Of a stretch of 64,000 nt of DNA, positions 20,797 to 32,739 are shown piece after piece. The notes below the pieces were generated by a model. That model had not been told where the DNA came from and did no database searches. It was given only the letters and a program-made list of their open reading frames with translations. The stretch's first letter is position 1, and every line of letters begins with the position of its first letter. Origin of the DNA: Theobroma cacao (taxonomy: Eukaryota > Streptophyta > Magnoliopsida > Malvales > Malvaceae); NCBI RefSeq assembly GCF_000208745.1, contig NC_030854.1, positions 15,624,196 to 15,688,195 of the forward strand. Direction: 5' to 3'. The translations under genes were made by a program, and so were the position numbers.

Positions 20797-21026
20797 CTAT
20801 CAATCGATGAATGTTTTTCATCTATCAATAGATACAATCTAGAAAAGTTTTATCAAAGTTGCCTTGAATAAGAACCATGGATAGATGAGCAAATCTATCC
20901 ATAGATAGCCAGATCTATCGATAAATGGCTCCCATCTATCAATAGATAGCAACCAAAAATCTTATAAAACGGGCTCTGAAGCTTGTATATCGATAAATAG
21001 CCCCGATCCATCGATAGATGGCATCG
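20797..21026 (+). repeat. CATCTATCGATAGATG palindrome cluster, B solo LTR
   Basis: About eight degenerate copies of the 16-bp perfect palindrome CATCTATCGATAGATG, e.g. TATCAATCGATGAATG, CATCTATCAATAGATAC, ATCTATCGATAAATGG and CATCGATAGATGG. They come in pairs around a short spacer. The equivalent cluster in the 3' LTR is at 35024-35250. Confidence 0.8.
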
Positions 21027-22168
21027 TATTCACAAAAATAAAAGGGGTAAAAGCATATTTTCAGTTCTTAAACTATAAATATGTCACAATAATCGAGGGT
21101 TTCTCAACCCTCAACCATTTTTGCTTTGGTAAACTCTTTCCTAAACCTTTTCAACTAGGTTTTAGTCCAAAAATTAGTACTTTCAATGATTCTGATCTTA
21201 GTTTTGAGATTTAATGATAAAAAAGTAATTTTTATGTTTTAGAGCCTTTAAACCTCATCTTTTATTCTGAAATTTATGTTTATATGCCCAACAATTTTGT
21301 TGGAGCATCAAAGCTAAGGTTTTTGAGATTTTTCAAGTCATCTAATCTCATTTAAGGTAGGGTTAGTGGATTTATGAATTTTAGAGTGGGTTTAGTAAGA
21401 GAAGATAGACTTAGTCAAAAGTGAATAACCTTTAAAAGTTCTTAGAATCATTATTCCAAGATTGTTAGTGTAGAAATTGATTGCAACAATTATTGTGTTA
21501 GGAATGATCAAAAACTCAAAAGAAATCACTAGAGAAAGGTTGTGATTAGGTCTTTGATCAAGGTGAGTGAATACACCACTTTCAAAACTATTTTGATATG
21601 TAAAGTCGAAGCATGAATTGAGGTTTATTGATGAATATAATTTTTTCCAAATATTTTATGAATTGAAAATAATTGTGGATGAGAAAAATATTTTTGCAAC
21701 TTGTTTGTAATCTAGTAAGTATATAAATATTCTATTATGTATTAATTTTTAATAAGGAGGGACAAGCACTTTATTGTTTGTAGCACTCAATTACTCTGAT
21801 CTTCGGACTAGTGTAGGTAGGAGAAATCATTTATATTGATGTATGAACATTTATGATGTGAGTGCTTGCTAGGTTGAATGCATGGGATGCATAATGGATT
21901 GAGTAATGTTTTTCCATCTAAGCTTGATATGTTTATGTATATGATGTATATTCCATATACTGCATGAGATGATTGAGAAAGTATGACAAATGGCATGAGA
22001 TTATGTATATAATATATGTTTCACATGCTACATGAGATAATTGATTGGGCATGAGAAACACCATGAGGTGCGTATATGATGTAACATTCCATATACCTTT
22101 TGAGATGAGTAAACATGTAGTTGATGGACATTCCACATACCTAATGCTATGAGTATAAGAACTCAATG

Positions 22169-24420
22169 TGTCATGACCCGAAACTCCCATCGAGCTCGTG
22201 ACAACCACCACGACATCCCGATAGATATTCTTTACCCGAAATGTCAATCAAAACCTCACAAGGCTTAACATCAGTTTTTCTCGCTTCCCCTATGAGTATT
22301 AGTCACTAAAATTATGTTTTGAGAGATTATAACCATTTTCCAAATCAAAACAATAGAAAAACAATTTTTTTCTCACAAGGGCATTTTGGTCATTTTTCCT
22401 CAAAAATCTCAAAATTCGTTAAAAATGTAGTATGCAAGTACAAAATATACAATTCATAATCAAAAATAAGTTTAAACATATAAAACCTTCATTTAAAATG
22501 AAATTATTACTATTAGAATAAAATAAAAATATTGAATAAAATACTCAATTTTCTCATAAAATAATATTTTTAAAACATTGCGTAAATAATTTTTTACAAC
22601 GTAAAAGCAAAATAAATTCCTACATACAGTAGTACAGATAACTAGAGTACGAAATTTAATTTACATTGACATGTGAACCCCCAAATGACAAAAATGAATG
22701 AAGGCTGCAAACCTATAGTTTTTGAGGAAGTAAAGCCAACTGTAGCCTTCGACGATATCAGTTATCTACAGTCTATATTGAGCCTGAAATGGGTGGAAAG
22801 GGGGGTGGTGAGATTATATAATTCCAGTGAGTAAATAGATGCCATCTAAAATATCTAAAGCTGAGTAAATGGAGATAGATAAAATAGTTTAATATATTGT
22901 GATTCATCACCTTTCAACTCATTTCAATCAAATAAAATTAATTCATATAAATCGAGTAATCAACGTGGCTTATGAATTTCTTAAAACTTTGGCTCGTGCC
23001 AAAAATCATTTTCATACCCAGTTATCAGGGATGCCTTGATCGAGGGCTATCCCAACCGAGTCCGCCAAGGCTATTAAAAGTTATGTACGCATAAATCATG
23101 TTTTTATTTAGAAAACACAACCGTTCCTTAGCGTTGGCTGAGTTCACCCTCACGTGGTGGTTTAGCGTGAAATGAACTTTAAAGTTATACCTCGGGAGTT
23201 ACCCTACTCAACTCTCCAACTGAGGTAAAATATATCAAGATTCTATGCCCCTTTAATAAGCTAGTCCACAAAAAACCTGCCCCCTGCAGCAAGTTAAATC
23301 CACCGTACAACAAAATTTTGACAGCATGACATGACTAATATAATACTATCCAGCCTGTAAATGTAAAATAGAACAATTCATACAGTTCAACAAAAACACA
23401 ACCCAGCCAGTCATGCCAACACATTAACATAAGCCATCAATTCAAATCATAAATTTACAACACATCAGGAGTCTCCAATTACTCTATTTTCAAAATCATC
23501 ATTCAATTTCAAGACAATTTATAAAATCTTTTCATTTAAACACATTTTGTTTATAAACATAAAGGTTTACCATTTAAACCCATTTTCCATAAAATCATAA
23601 AATCGGATAAAAACCACTTTAGATAATTAAGATGATAGTAAGGTTACTCACAGTATCAGGAGTAGAAATACTCCTACTCTCGGTCTTTGGTGTAATCTCT
23701 TTATCCTTATCAAGTAGCTCACCACCTATACATCACACATGACACAAAATTCAATAATTTGTGTCAATTTGTCATAAACTATTTCAAGCTCTCTAAATCT
23801 AAATGAATGCATGCGATGGGATGCAAAATGTTCGATTAATCGTTTAAATGTGATATTTGACCTAAGTCACACTATACTCGGTCTAATCGGCTAAAATCTC
23901 TAATTTAACTCCAAATCAATTCTTCTCACTTTCTACACTCCAATTATACCTAAATTACCTCAGTGACTGTGAATGAGATTTAATTTATCAGTCTCGGGTC
24001 AATAATCACACATGTCTATACGTTGAGCAAAAATTCAGATTTCACACCAAAATTTCCCATTTAATTTCTAGCCTCACCAAACATCAAATATCACCAAAAA
24101 TCATGAAATATCATCAATTTCAGCCACAATATCCTCCCTAGAAAATTTGACCAATGAAGAACACATAAGGAATGGGTGATTTTCAAGCTTGATTCTTACA
24201 CTAAACACCATAAATTAGTGAAAACATCCATATAACTTAAAATCCAACCAAACCATCACCAAACTCTCTCTCTCTCTAGAATTCGGCCTTCATGGGTTTC
24301 ATCATGTCAACTCAATTTTCAGCCATGGAAATAAGAAAATAAAGCATGGGTATGCTAGATCTCAAGCACAAATTGAAAAAATCATACCTTATCAAGTATT
24401 TTATAAGGTCGGGCTTTACA
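22169..24420 (-). mobile_element. Family A solo LTR, front part missing
   Basis: TGTCATGACCC (22169) to GGGCTTTACA (24420), which is TGTAAAGCCC...GGGTCATGACA on the minus strand. The TSD CAATG is perfect (22164-22168, 24421-24425). It is 2,252 bp; other A copies are 2.7-3.0 kb. The missing part lies at the LTR front: only about 33 bp separate the terminal TGTAAAGCCCGACC from the leader 5' splice-like site (ATAAG/GTATG). So U3 and the promoter are gone while both termini remain. The putative intron occupies 23726-24387. Confidence 0.92.
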
Positions 24421-24710
24421 CAATGAGTGTGATTGATCCACTAACACAGGGTGTAGTGACGACTTCACTCCTGTGATGGGTTAAAACCATCAACATATGT
24501 GAATGTTAATATTCATGGAATTATGATGATTGTTATGTTTATGAATATTTCATGCTAAGTTTATTTGAGTTTTGTCTATGATCTAATACTCTATAATGGC
24601 AGAGAATGTGCTTGATGAGGTAAACTGAGCTTTAATGATAGTCTTAAGTGGTAAAAGGACTTAAGGAAGAGTAAAAATGTAGAATTTTGCCTAGAAAATA
24701 GAGTTTTAAA

Positions 24711-24831
24711 GGCTATCTATCGATACATGTAGAACATCTATCTATAGATAGTAGACAAAATGCAACAAGAAGCATTCTGCTTCAAATCTATCAATAGATG
24801 CTCATCATCTATCGATAGATGAGTTCCAAAA
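24711..24831 (+). repeat. Second ATCGAT palindrome cluster, B solo LTR
   Basis: Four copies in two pairs: CTATCTATCGATACATG, CATCTATCTATAGATAG, ATCTATCAATAGATGC and the perfect CATCTATCGATAGATG. The same cluster is in the B LTR fragment at 42084-42192. Confidence 0.8.
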
Positions 24832-25689
24832 TTGTATGTAATGGTTTGTTTAAAAGTTTTTCAAAGGTAAAAATGTTTTTTAAGGTTATGTAAACTTGTT
24901 TTCCATGCAAAGGCTATTTAAAATATGTTTAAATACTATGTTCTATAAATTTTATGATTAAATTATTTATGAACATGAGATTTTTCAAGTGCATGTTTAT
25001 AAATACTCTTATCCCTTTGTCATAGCCCAAAACCCGAGCCATGATCGGCACATGGGCCTAACAGGCATAGCCCACCAGGCCCAAGCAAGCCTCTCTATGT
25101 AAACCTATCAGTAGTCCAGCTATCACTTGATTTTCTTTAGGATCTAAAACTCATAATTTCTAATAACAATCTCTTTAAAATTTAAATCGTGAAAACCAAG
25201 TACGTACAAAGTTCACAACAAATCTCACCATTTACATTAAACCATCACATATAAACATACAACAGACCTTTGATAACTTGCGGAGTGACTCTGGGCGTGG
25301 GTGCTATCATTGAGAGTCGTAGTGAACCTACTGAAATATGAATAGGAGGGAGCACCTTGGCCTAGGATCCAATTGCCTTCGATCTTGAAAACAACAACAT
25401 GAAGTTGAAAATAATGAGTATAAACCCAGTAAGTGAACATAGGAAGGGAATAATCGAACAATACAAAAAATCTTTAGAAAACACGATGCTCTTGTATTGA
25501 AATCATGCAATTTGTATATCATAAACAAACTTGATGCCATGTTGACTTTTAAATCATTTTAAAACATTTAGGTAATTCAACTTTCAACATTCAATGCAAT
25601 CACATTTCAAACATGCATGAAACACATCAAGGTCAATCCTAATTAGACAACATGGCTCAACGCACACAACTGCCATCCTCAATTTAGCT

Positions 25690-28599
25690 TGTCACGATCC
25701 AAATTTTGGGCCATGACCGACGCATGGGACCAATGGACGTAATCCACTAAACCCAAGCAAGCCTATTATTTATCTTACTTATAATTCCATCTATTATCAC
25801 TAAGTCATATTTCATAACTTTTGAATCAAAATAGTGATATACATTGCCAACTCGTACTGGCATTACTCATTTAAAATTTACATTAAGTTCATCTATACAT
25901 AACAAAATAATACTCGACTTTCAGCGAAGGGACTCGGATGAATATACAGCTACCGAATGCCGAGACACCTACCAAAAGATGGACACAAGTCTACAAGGAC
26001 ACCTCGTCCTAATTATCGGCTACCTCGTGATCTGAAAATATGAATTTTTATAAAACGTGACTACAATACTCAGTGAGTGAATATTAGAAGGGAACAAGCA
26101 ATCTCAACCAGGAAATTTGACAATCATGATGCACCGGTTGAAAATAAAGCCATTTTCATCTAACTACTATTCCAAACCCTTTTTCTCTTACCTAGAAATT
26201 TATTACGCATTCAAGGATTAAACATCTTTGAATTTACATCGATCCTTCTAGCAAAGTAGTAAAACTGACGGTTATTTACAAATTGTCACACAATAAGGGT
26301 TTCACAACTCGTACAATTTATATATGCATATGTATCACGTACAATTTCATTCACCAATTGTTCTATCAAGCAAGATAGCAAAATTAACGATTTATCACAA
26401 ACTGTCACAAACAAGGGTTTCACATACCACACAATCAAACATATATGCATAAAGATATGAGTAATTATATACACCGCCAAGTCTTCACTATTCTTGGTGG
26501 TACAAAGAAATAACTATCGGAGTACTCGGTAAGGGGTATCACTTAGTATCCCTCTTTGCACACCTCTGAATTTTTAGGAAATTGTGGGCGTTACGTATCG
26601 CCGTACCCACAACCTTTATCATTAAACCGGCATTGCACTTCCCACTCCGCACATGCACGGTTGTAATTATCACATCCTTTGTCATTCAACTGGCATTGCA
26701 CTTCCCACTCCGCACATGCACGGTTGCATCAATTTCACCATAATTTATTAATAATGCATATAAGCATAATACAAGGGTACACAGATTCAGTACACTTAGT
26801 TTCACACAATTTCTCAATAATACATGTAGGCATCAAACAGATATACACAAATGCATCGCAACCATATTTAACATTACTGAAATATTTTCACTAAAGGCTT
26901 GTTCCTGAGATTCATTGTTAAATGGGAATTAGATATAATCATTCACACATTTCATTTCAACTTAATTAGAATTCCCAACTAAATTTTGAAATGCAAATTC
27001 ACTCACAAGTGTCGAAAATCCAGATTCCGGGTGCACTCGGACTAATAGTCCTCAGGCGCAATTCCTTTGCCTTTTTCGGATGTCTCACTACCTTGTCAAA
27101 TAACAAAGTTGAGGAATTTACTATATTGTCCCTAAATTGATATAAACTAATTTAAATTACTAATGCTTGATATGTAAATGCAAAAATACGTCCGATTACC
27201 GCTTAATCACGGTATCGATTAAATTCGACCGATCACCCGATTAATTGGCGATTGTGTCCAAATCACCTCCAAATTAATCCATTTCTCCTCTAATACCTTA
27301 ATTTACCACATACCATTTAAATAAAGCCAAATTCAGCATTAGAACCCTCACAGTTCCTTATAGAAAAATTTGGTCATTTGGTGCACTAGCATCGAATTTT
27401 TTTCTACATAACCGTTTCACCTTAATTCATCATTTTCCAAGCCATTTTCCTTGAAATAAAAACAATCCCCCATTGATATTCAGCCCTCATGGTTCGACCA
27501 ACAAGGAACCCTAGAGAAATTGAATATTTCTTTTGTGTTTTTGTTCATAACCATGCTTAACTATCCCTAAACACTAACATAGTCTAAAATCAAATTATTC
27601 CAACAACAATTCCTCTTCCATACCCATTTTTCAGAATTGAATTCATCATGATAACTCAATATTCAACCATGGAAATCAAGAACAAAAGCATGGGTAAGCT
27701 AGGTATCAAGGAGAATTAAAGAAATTTTAACTTACCTAGCTTGTTTCCTTGATTTCTTCACTTTTTCTTTTAATTTCCACCTAGGTTTTCTTGTTTTTCC
27801 CTTTGTTCTTCCTTTTTTCTTGTTGCTGGTTGTCTAGGCCGAAGATGGTGAGAGAATTGGGGATTTAATGGGCTGATTTCCATAGAAAATAATAAAATAA
27901 TCAAGCATGCCACGTGTCACATGCTTATTGGCCCAAATTTTTAACTTTTTGACTTTTTCTTCTTAATTTTCCACCACAAATATTCTGCTATTTATCCAGT
28001 CATACCACAATTAAAATCCCTTGGTCTTGACAAGTGCTGGGGCAAAAAATTTACCGATTTACCCCCGGGGTGAAAAAATTACGATTTTGCCCCTATACTC
28101 TAAAATGTACCGGAATCACATTATTTCTACTTTTCAACCTCAAATAACACTAATATTGATCAATATTAACCAAATGGGGCAAAAATCGTTTTATAAAAAT
28201 TCTCGTTTAGTCCTTTAGTGGTAAAATTACCATTTTACCCTTATGCTTCAAAAATACCGAGAATCACAATTTTTCACTACTAAACATCATTTTATACTCC
28301 AATAATCATAATTATATTTCATATAATTTTTCTTGGTCAAATGTGATCAAATCTTGGCTAGAAATCTCCATTTTATCATCAAATGGTAAAATGACCGTTT
28401 TGTCCCTAATCGGTTAATTTTCCTAATGGACTCCAAACTGGACCTTGAACTCCGAATCACTATTCTAAGCCATTTTGTGGGTTTCAAAATTTCAATTTCC
28501 TCTTAGAATTTCTATTTGAACTAGTTCAAGGCTCGATTTAACTTAGTTGTCTCACTCGGTACAATACCGTCTTTTAATCGAGCTTGACAGGGTCTCACA
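25690..28599 (-). mobile_element. Family E solo LTR with A-like front and C-like back
   Basis: Minus-strand LTR from TGTGAGACCCTG (28599) to GGATCGTGACA (25690), 2,910 bp, TSD TAGCT (25685-25689) against CAGCT (28600-28604). The front follows family A: CGGTATTGTACC, GAACTAGTTCAAATAG and GTGATTCGGAGTTC blocks, and a leader intron at 27092-27735 (GCTAG/GTAAG...GACAAG/GTAG). The back follows family C: minisatellite at 26590-26730, TTTTCAGATCACGAGG, TTTTGGTAGGTGTCTCGGC and the GGCTTGCTTGGG end. The switch lies between about 27000 and 26600. Confidence 0.82.
26590..26730 (-). repeat. LTR minisatellite of family E
   Basis: The block GCATTGCACTTCCCACTCCGC plus ACATGCACGGTTG is present twice about 70 bp apart (26632-26664 and 26692-26725), separated by an A/T-rich spacer, with a degenerate third copy upstream. 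The core is the reverse complement of the GTAGGGAGTGCGCAT core of family C. Confidence 0.7.
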
Positions 28600-28604
28600 C
28601 AGCT

Positions 28605-28830
28605 CATGTGCACTCCCACGCCGCACATAGGTAATATCCTCATGTGCACTCCCACACCGCACATGGCAAATATCATCATCATGTGCTCTCCCACACTACG
28701 CATGGCATATATCATCATCATGTACTCTCCCACACCACACATGGCATATATCATCGGCGTGTGCTCTCCCGCACGGCACACTACCGACACCGTCATGTGC
28801 ACTCCCACACCGCACACACACGGTTATATT
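28605..28830 (-). repeat. LTR minisatellite of the C' copy, about 6 units
   Basis: Six units of about 33-39 bp with the core GTGCACTCCCACACCGCACAT alternate with AT-rich spacers ending in ATCATC. The E LTR is inserted at the edge of this array. Confidence 0.85.
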
Positions 28831-31101
28831 ATCATTCAACATTACATTTCCATGCATGGTACACATAACAATGTGTAACAAGAATCTTTGCATAACAATA
28901 TATCACATGCCACAATTCAATTGGCAATTCAACATAATATTTCAAATAGTAATTCATCACATTTTATGTTTAAAAATGTAGAAGTATCACTTGTGAAAAA
29001 CTTGTTCCCATGCATAAATTTTAAAAGAGTCAACCAAGGATATTCTAGCATTTCATTCAACACATATGCATTTGTTCAAAAACCTTTTAAATGCAAGTTC
29101 ACTCACCTTACAAAACTAGCACCAACTAGGTTCTAATCCAGGTAAGCCCTAAAGTACCATTAGCACCTATATTTGTCAATAAATCATAACAGCCTTAATT
29201 ACGTCATAAATTGAATCTAATAATTCTAATAAATTTACACTAGACAATCTACACTATAACCTAACATTTAACTTAAAATTCTAGTCTAATTCACAAACCC
29301 ATTAGACCAACTATTCCAATTTAAAGTTTCTTTACCTGGATGAGCTTGGAGGTATACAGATCAATAAAAATCTAATATTTCCAAGAAAAGAAATTTGAAG
29401 AAAATTAGGAAATAAAATCTGAAAATATATATAAACCCATATATTTCAAAATCCAAGAGTTGAAAATATATACATTTTGGCTTTAAAATGCAAATCTGAA
29501 GCTAAAAAGCTTAGGTAGTGATGAAAGTGGAGTATAATGGAAAACTGAAGAAAATAAAAGAAGAAAAAAAAGAAAATTTTCCTTTCTTTCTCCCAAAGCC
29601 CATTTGTCATGAAAATGGGGTGGAGAATGGTGGATTGATGAACAATGAGAAGATAGAAGAATGAAGAATCAAGAGAAGAAAGAAAAGGTAAAAGAAAGAA
29701 AGAAAAAGAAAATAGATGGGTTTTTGTTGCAAGGGAGAAAATGGCATTGTGTTGGAGGAGAAGAAGAAAATGCCTTATGGAGAAGATAAGGACCGGCCAT
29801 GGATAAGGAGGAAAAGAGTCAAAGCTTCCTTTTTGACCAAGCTCATGGAAAAATGACCATTTTGCCCTTCAAGTTTCTCCCTTTTTAATTTAGTCCTTTC
29901 AACAATCTTTTAATTCCAATTTCTTTCTATTTTTCTTCATTTACATGTGTGCAAACAAAATATAAAATTTGCACTTCAACGCAGTATCACCATAATATTT
30001 AAATATTTAATTACCCACTCTAGCTCTAGTTAATAAAGACACTCGGGCACAACTATCATCTTTTTTCTTTGAAATTCTTTCTTATTTCTTCTCCCCCCAC
30101 TTAGATTAGCCATGTACTCCTCCTTCATGATTGATTTCAACTATAGATAAGATATTAATATTTTAATATTATTTTATTAATAAAATATTATTTTATTTTA
30201 AAATTCTCCACTAGCCTTTTGTGGCTCCAAAACATCTTACTTTGCCCTGGTTCACTTTTGAATCACCCTTTCAACTCACTAATTCACCCTTAATAAAAAT
30301 ATTATTATTTTATTATGATTTCCTTGCATGCAAGATATTTTATTTTAAAATACTCATTTCACCCGTTTTCGCTCTTTGGTACTTAAATTAGCATCCATTG
30401 ACCCTTTATCTCATTGATAAGGTCATATTGACTTCTTTACGAAGGTACGGGGTGTCACACCCTTGGCTTGTCCTCTTCTTGTATCCACTCATAGAGTTTT
30501 TGTGACTTACGCGTTATTTTTCACTGTTTATTTTGTTACAGATTAATGTAGTATTATGATAATAGCCAGTGTCGTAGATACAAGTGTTCAGTCTTTATTT
30601 TTGGTAATTGTTTAATAGCCACTTGATGCTTAGAAGGTTGGTTATGTTCCACTAACAAGTCAGTCTTATGTTTATATTTATAGTTTTAACTATGTTTTTG
30701 GATTGTGAACATGTTATGTTAACGTAGCTCATGTTTGGGCACTTTACATCATGAATGTTATGCTTGAATGTGAATAGTGGCTCAAAAGCCCATATGGACA
30801 TCTAAGGGTGTTAAGATATATGTAAATGATATAGTGCATTGAGAATGTGGCACTTAGATAATATGTGAATGTTGCACAAACACTAATATGTTGAGAAGTT
30901 CCATATATGTGTAATGTTGTGTATGATAGTATGCATAAGTTGATTGCATACTTATGATGATTACATATGTTTACGAAATGATGAATGTTTTTTTGACAAA
31001 TGTTAATGATGAATGTTAAAAAGGCTTGCTTGGGCCTAGCAAGCTATACGTATCTAAGTCCACATGTCAATCACAATCCCTCTAGGAAATTGGAGGTGAT
31101 A

Positions 31102-31627
31102 AAGAACAAGCACATCTTTATCAATTTTGTGATTGGACTACCCCGTACAAGCAAGAGGTACAATTTTATTTGGGTGATTGCGCATAGGTTCACCAAGTCC
31201 ACACACTTCTTACCAGTGAAGATCATTTACAGAGCAGCACAATACTCTAGGTTGTACATTGATGAGATAGTGTGATAGCATAGAGTTGTAGTCACTATAG
31301 TGTCAGTTAGAGGCATAGTTTACTAGTCAATCTTTGGGGAAAATACAAGAGGCTTTGGGAACTAAGTTGAATTTTAGTATTGCTTTCCACACACAAACAA
31401 ATGGATAGTTTAAAAGGACCATTCAAACACTAGATGACATGTTGAGGGCTTGTGTCGAAGACTTTAGAGTTGCTTGGGATTGACACTTGCCATTGATTGA
31501 GTTTGCCCACAATAATAACTTCCAAGCTAGTATTTAGATGGCGCCTTATGAGGCTTTATATGAGTAGGGATGTGAATTGCCCATATGTTGAATTAAGGTC
31601 AATGAGTGGAAGTTACTTAGACTAAAG
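31102..31627 (+). pseudogene. Integrase core remnant of the B element
   Basis: Continues the integrase cut at 20522: HIFINFVIGLPRTSKRY (first catalytic Asp replaced by Asn), WVIAHRFTKSTHFLPVK, LYIDEIV, a decayed version of the second Asp block near 31300, TAFH-type block near 31380, then DMLRACVEDF near 31437 and APYEALYE near 31545. Several stops and frameshifts. It is cut again at 31627 by the C solo LTR, within the block corresponding to GERKLLG. Confidence 0.8.
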
Positions 31628-32265
31628 TGTCATAGCCCAATTCCCGAGCCATGACTGATGCATGGGCTCAATAGGCATATCCCACCAAGCCTAAGCAAGC
31701 CTGTTTATATGATCCTATTCATCATTCTATCCATCACTTTAAATGTCATATTTCTTCATTCTCAAGTATGATTATTTCAACAATATAACATGGCAATAAA
31801 CTACTTACATTTATATTATCCAAAATAATGTCATCCATTGCCAACTCATAGTGGCAACGTTAATCAAAATAAACATATATTGTTTGCGACATGTATCTTA
31901 ATGATTTACATCACATGTAAGTATACACAGGCAAAAAGACTCATTGACTTCCAGCGGAGTGACCTTGTGTGAAGGTACAACTACTGAATGCCATGATACC
32001 TACCAAAAGGTGAGTGTCAGTGGACGCCTCAGTCTAGGTCCCAACTACTTATGAATCTAAAAAATATGAAGTTGAAAATAGTGAGTATAAACCTAGTGAG
32101 TGAACATAAGATGGGAACAAGCAAATGATACAGAAATCTTTTCAAAAACATGATGCACTTGTTTAAAAATAATGCAATTTTGTATATTGTGAACAAAACT
32201 CGATGCCTTGCTGTTTTTCAACTCATTTTAAAACATTTAGGAAGTTCAAGCAAGGCAAGCATAGT

Positions 32266-32610
32266 AGAGTGAATCTCACTGCAGCGAAAGGCACGCTGCA
32301 ATGAGAATGAATTTTTGCTGCAACGAAGTTCAGGAAAATTTTGAACCAAAAACCCGAGAGTTTCTTGCTGAAATGAGAATGCATTTTCCTTGCAGCAAAA
32401 ATTCGAGCAGGCATTTTACCCAACCACCCGAGAGTTTTTCGCTGTAACAAGAAAACATTTTCATTGTAGTGAAATCTAGAGCAAGGGTTAAGGCCATCCA
32501 CCCGAGAGTTTCTCACTGCAGTGAGAAGGCATTTTCGTTGCAGTGAAATTTCTGGGCAGATGCAATTAGGGGAATTTTCACTACTATAAAAATCCAACCT
32601 TGTTGCAACG
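32266..32610 (-). repeat. 74-bp tandem repeat made of palindromic units
   Basis: Three units start with A/CACCCGAGAGTTT at 32351, 32425 and 32499, an exact 74-bp period. Each unit holds two versions of the TTCTCGCTGCAGCGAGAA palindrome, one GAGAA-type and one GCGAA-type, e.g. TTTCTCACTGCAGTGAGAAG at 32509-32528. Further half-units flank the array on both sides. Confidence 0.85.
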
Positions 32611-32739
32611 AAAATCAAATTAAACACATTTGACAATGATCAAGTTTCAACAGTCAATGTAATCACATATTAATTCCAAACCTCTCTATCTAGTAAATAT
32701 ATATATATATACACGTATGCCACCACCACTTCACCCAAC

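Larger units (their letters stand above)
25018..30459 (-). mobile_element. Family C' solo LTR inside the B solo LTR
   Basis: Minus-strand LTR, TGTGACACCCC...GGGCTATGACA, bounded by a perfect TSD CCCTT (25013-25017 and 30460-30464). The outer sequence without the insert (CTTATCCCTTGGCTTGTCC) matches the uninterrupted B copy near 42380. The E solo LTR 25690-28599 lies inside; without it the LTR is about 2.5 kb. Its front matches the C' LTR at 3379 (ACCTTCGTA...GTCAATATG...GGGTCAATG). It retains a leader intron-like segment at 29167-29335 (ATCCAG/GTAAAG...ATATAG/GTGC). The minisatellite is at 28605-28830. Confidence 0.9.
20523..31101 (+). mobile_element. Family B solo LTR inside the B element's integrase
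   Basis: Starts TGTGAAACCCC (20523) and ends GGAGGTGATA (31101), a decayed GTTGTGACA. Flanks are AAGGA (20518-20522) and AAGAA (31102-31106). It is in three pieces, 20523-22168, 24426-25017 and 30465-31101 (about 2.9 kb together), separated by an A solo LTR and a C' solo LTR. Gene order supports the call: integrase stops after SEWK on the left and resumes with the INFVIGLPRTS block on the right. Leader splice-like sites are visible (TTTAAG/GTAGGG at 21357). It carries two clusters of ATCGAT-centred palindromes. Confidence 0.85.

Noticed and set aside
28605..28830. Possible CRISPR-like array
   Set aside because: Units are tandem with diverging AT-rich spacers related to one another, there are no cas genes, and the context is a plant LTR.
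28606..28893. His- and Thr-rich frames on both strands (also 14315-14790 and 32670-33020)
   Set aside because: They are translations of the LTR minisatellite; open frames on both strands are expected from a repeat without stops.
29167..29335. Treating the C' copy at 25018-30459 as a second intron-less LTR
   Set aside because: It does have a shorter GT-AG segment here with borders like the others, so only the copy at 3379-15867 counts as lacking it.
32223..32636. A 137-codon minus-strand frame with no known domain
   Set aside because: It is read through the 74-bp palindromic LTR repeat and recurs only where that repeat does.
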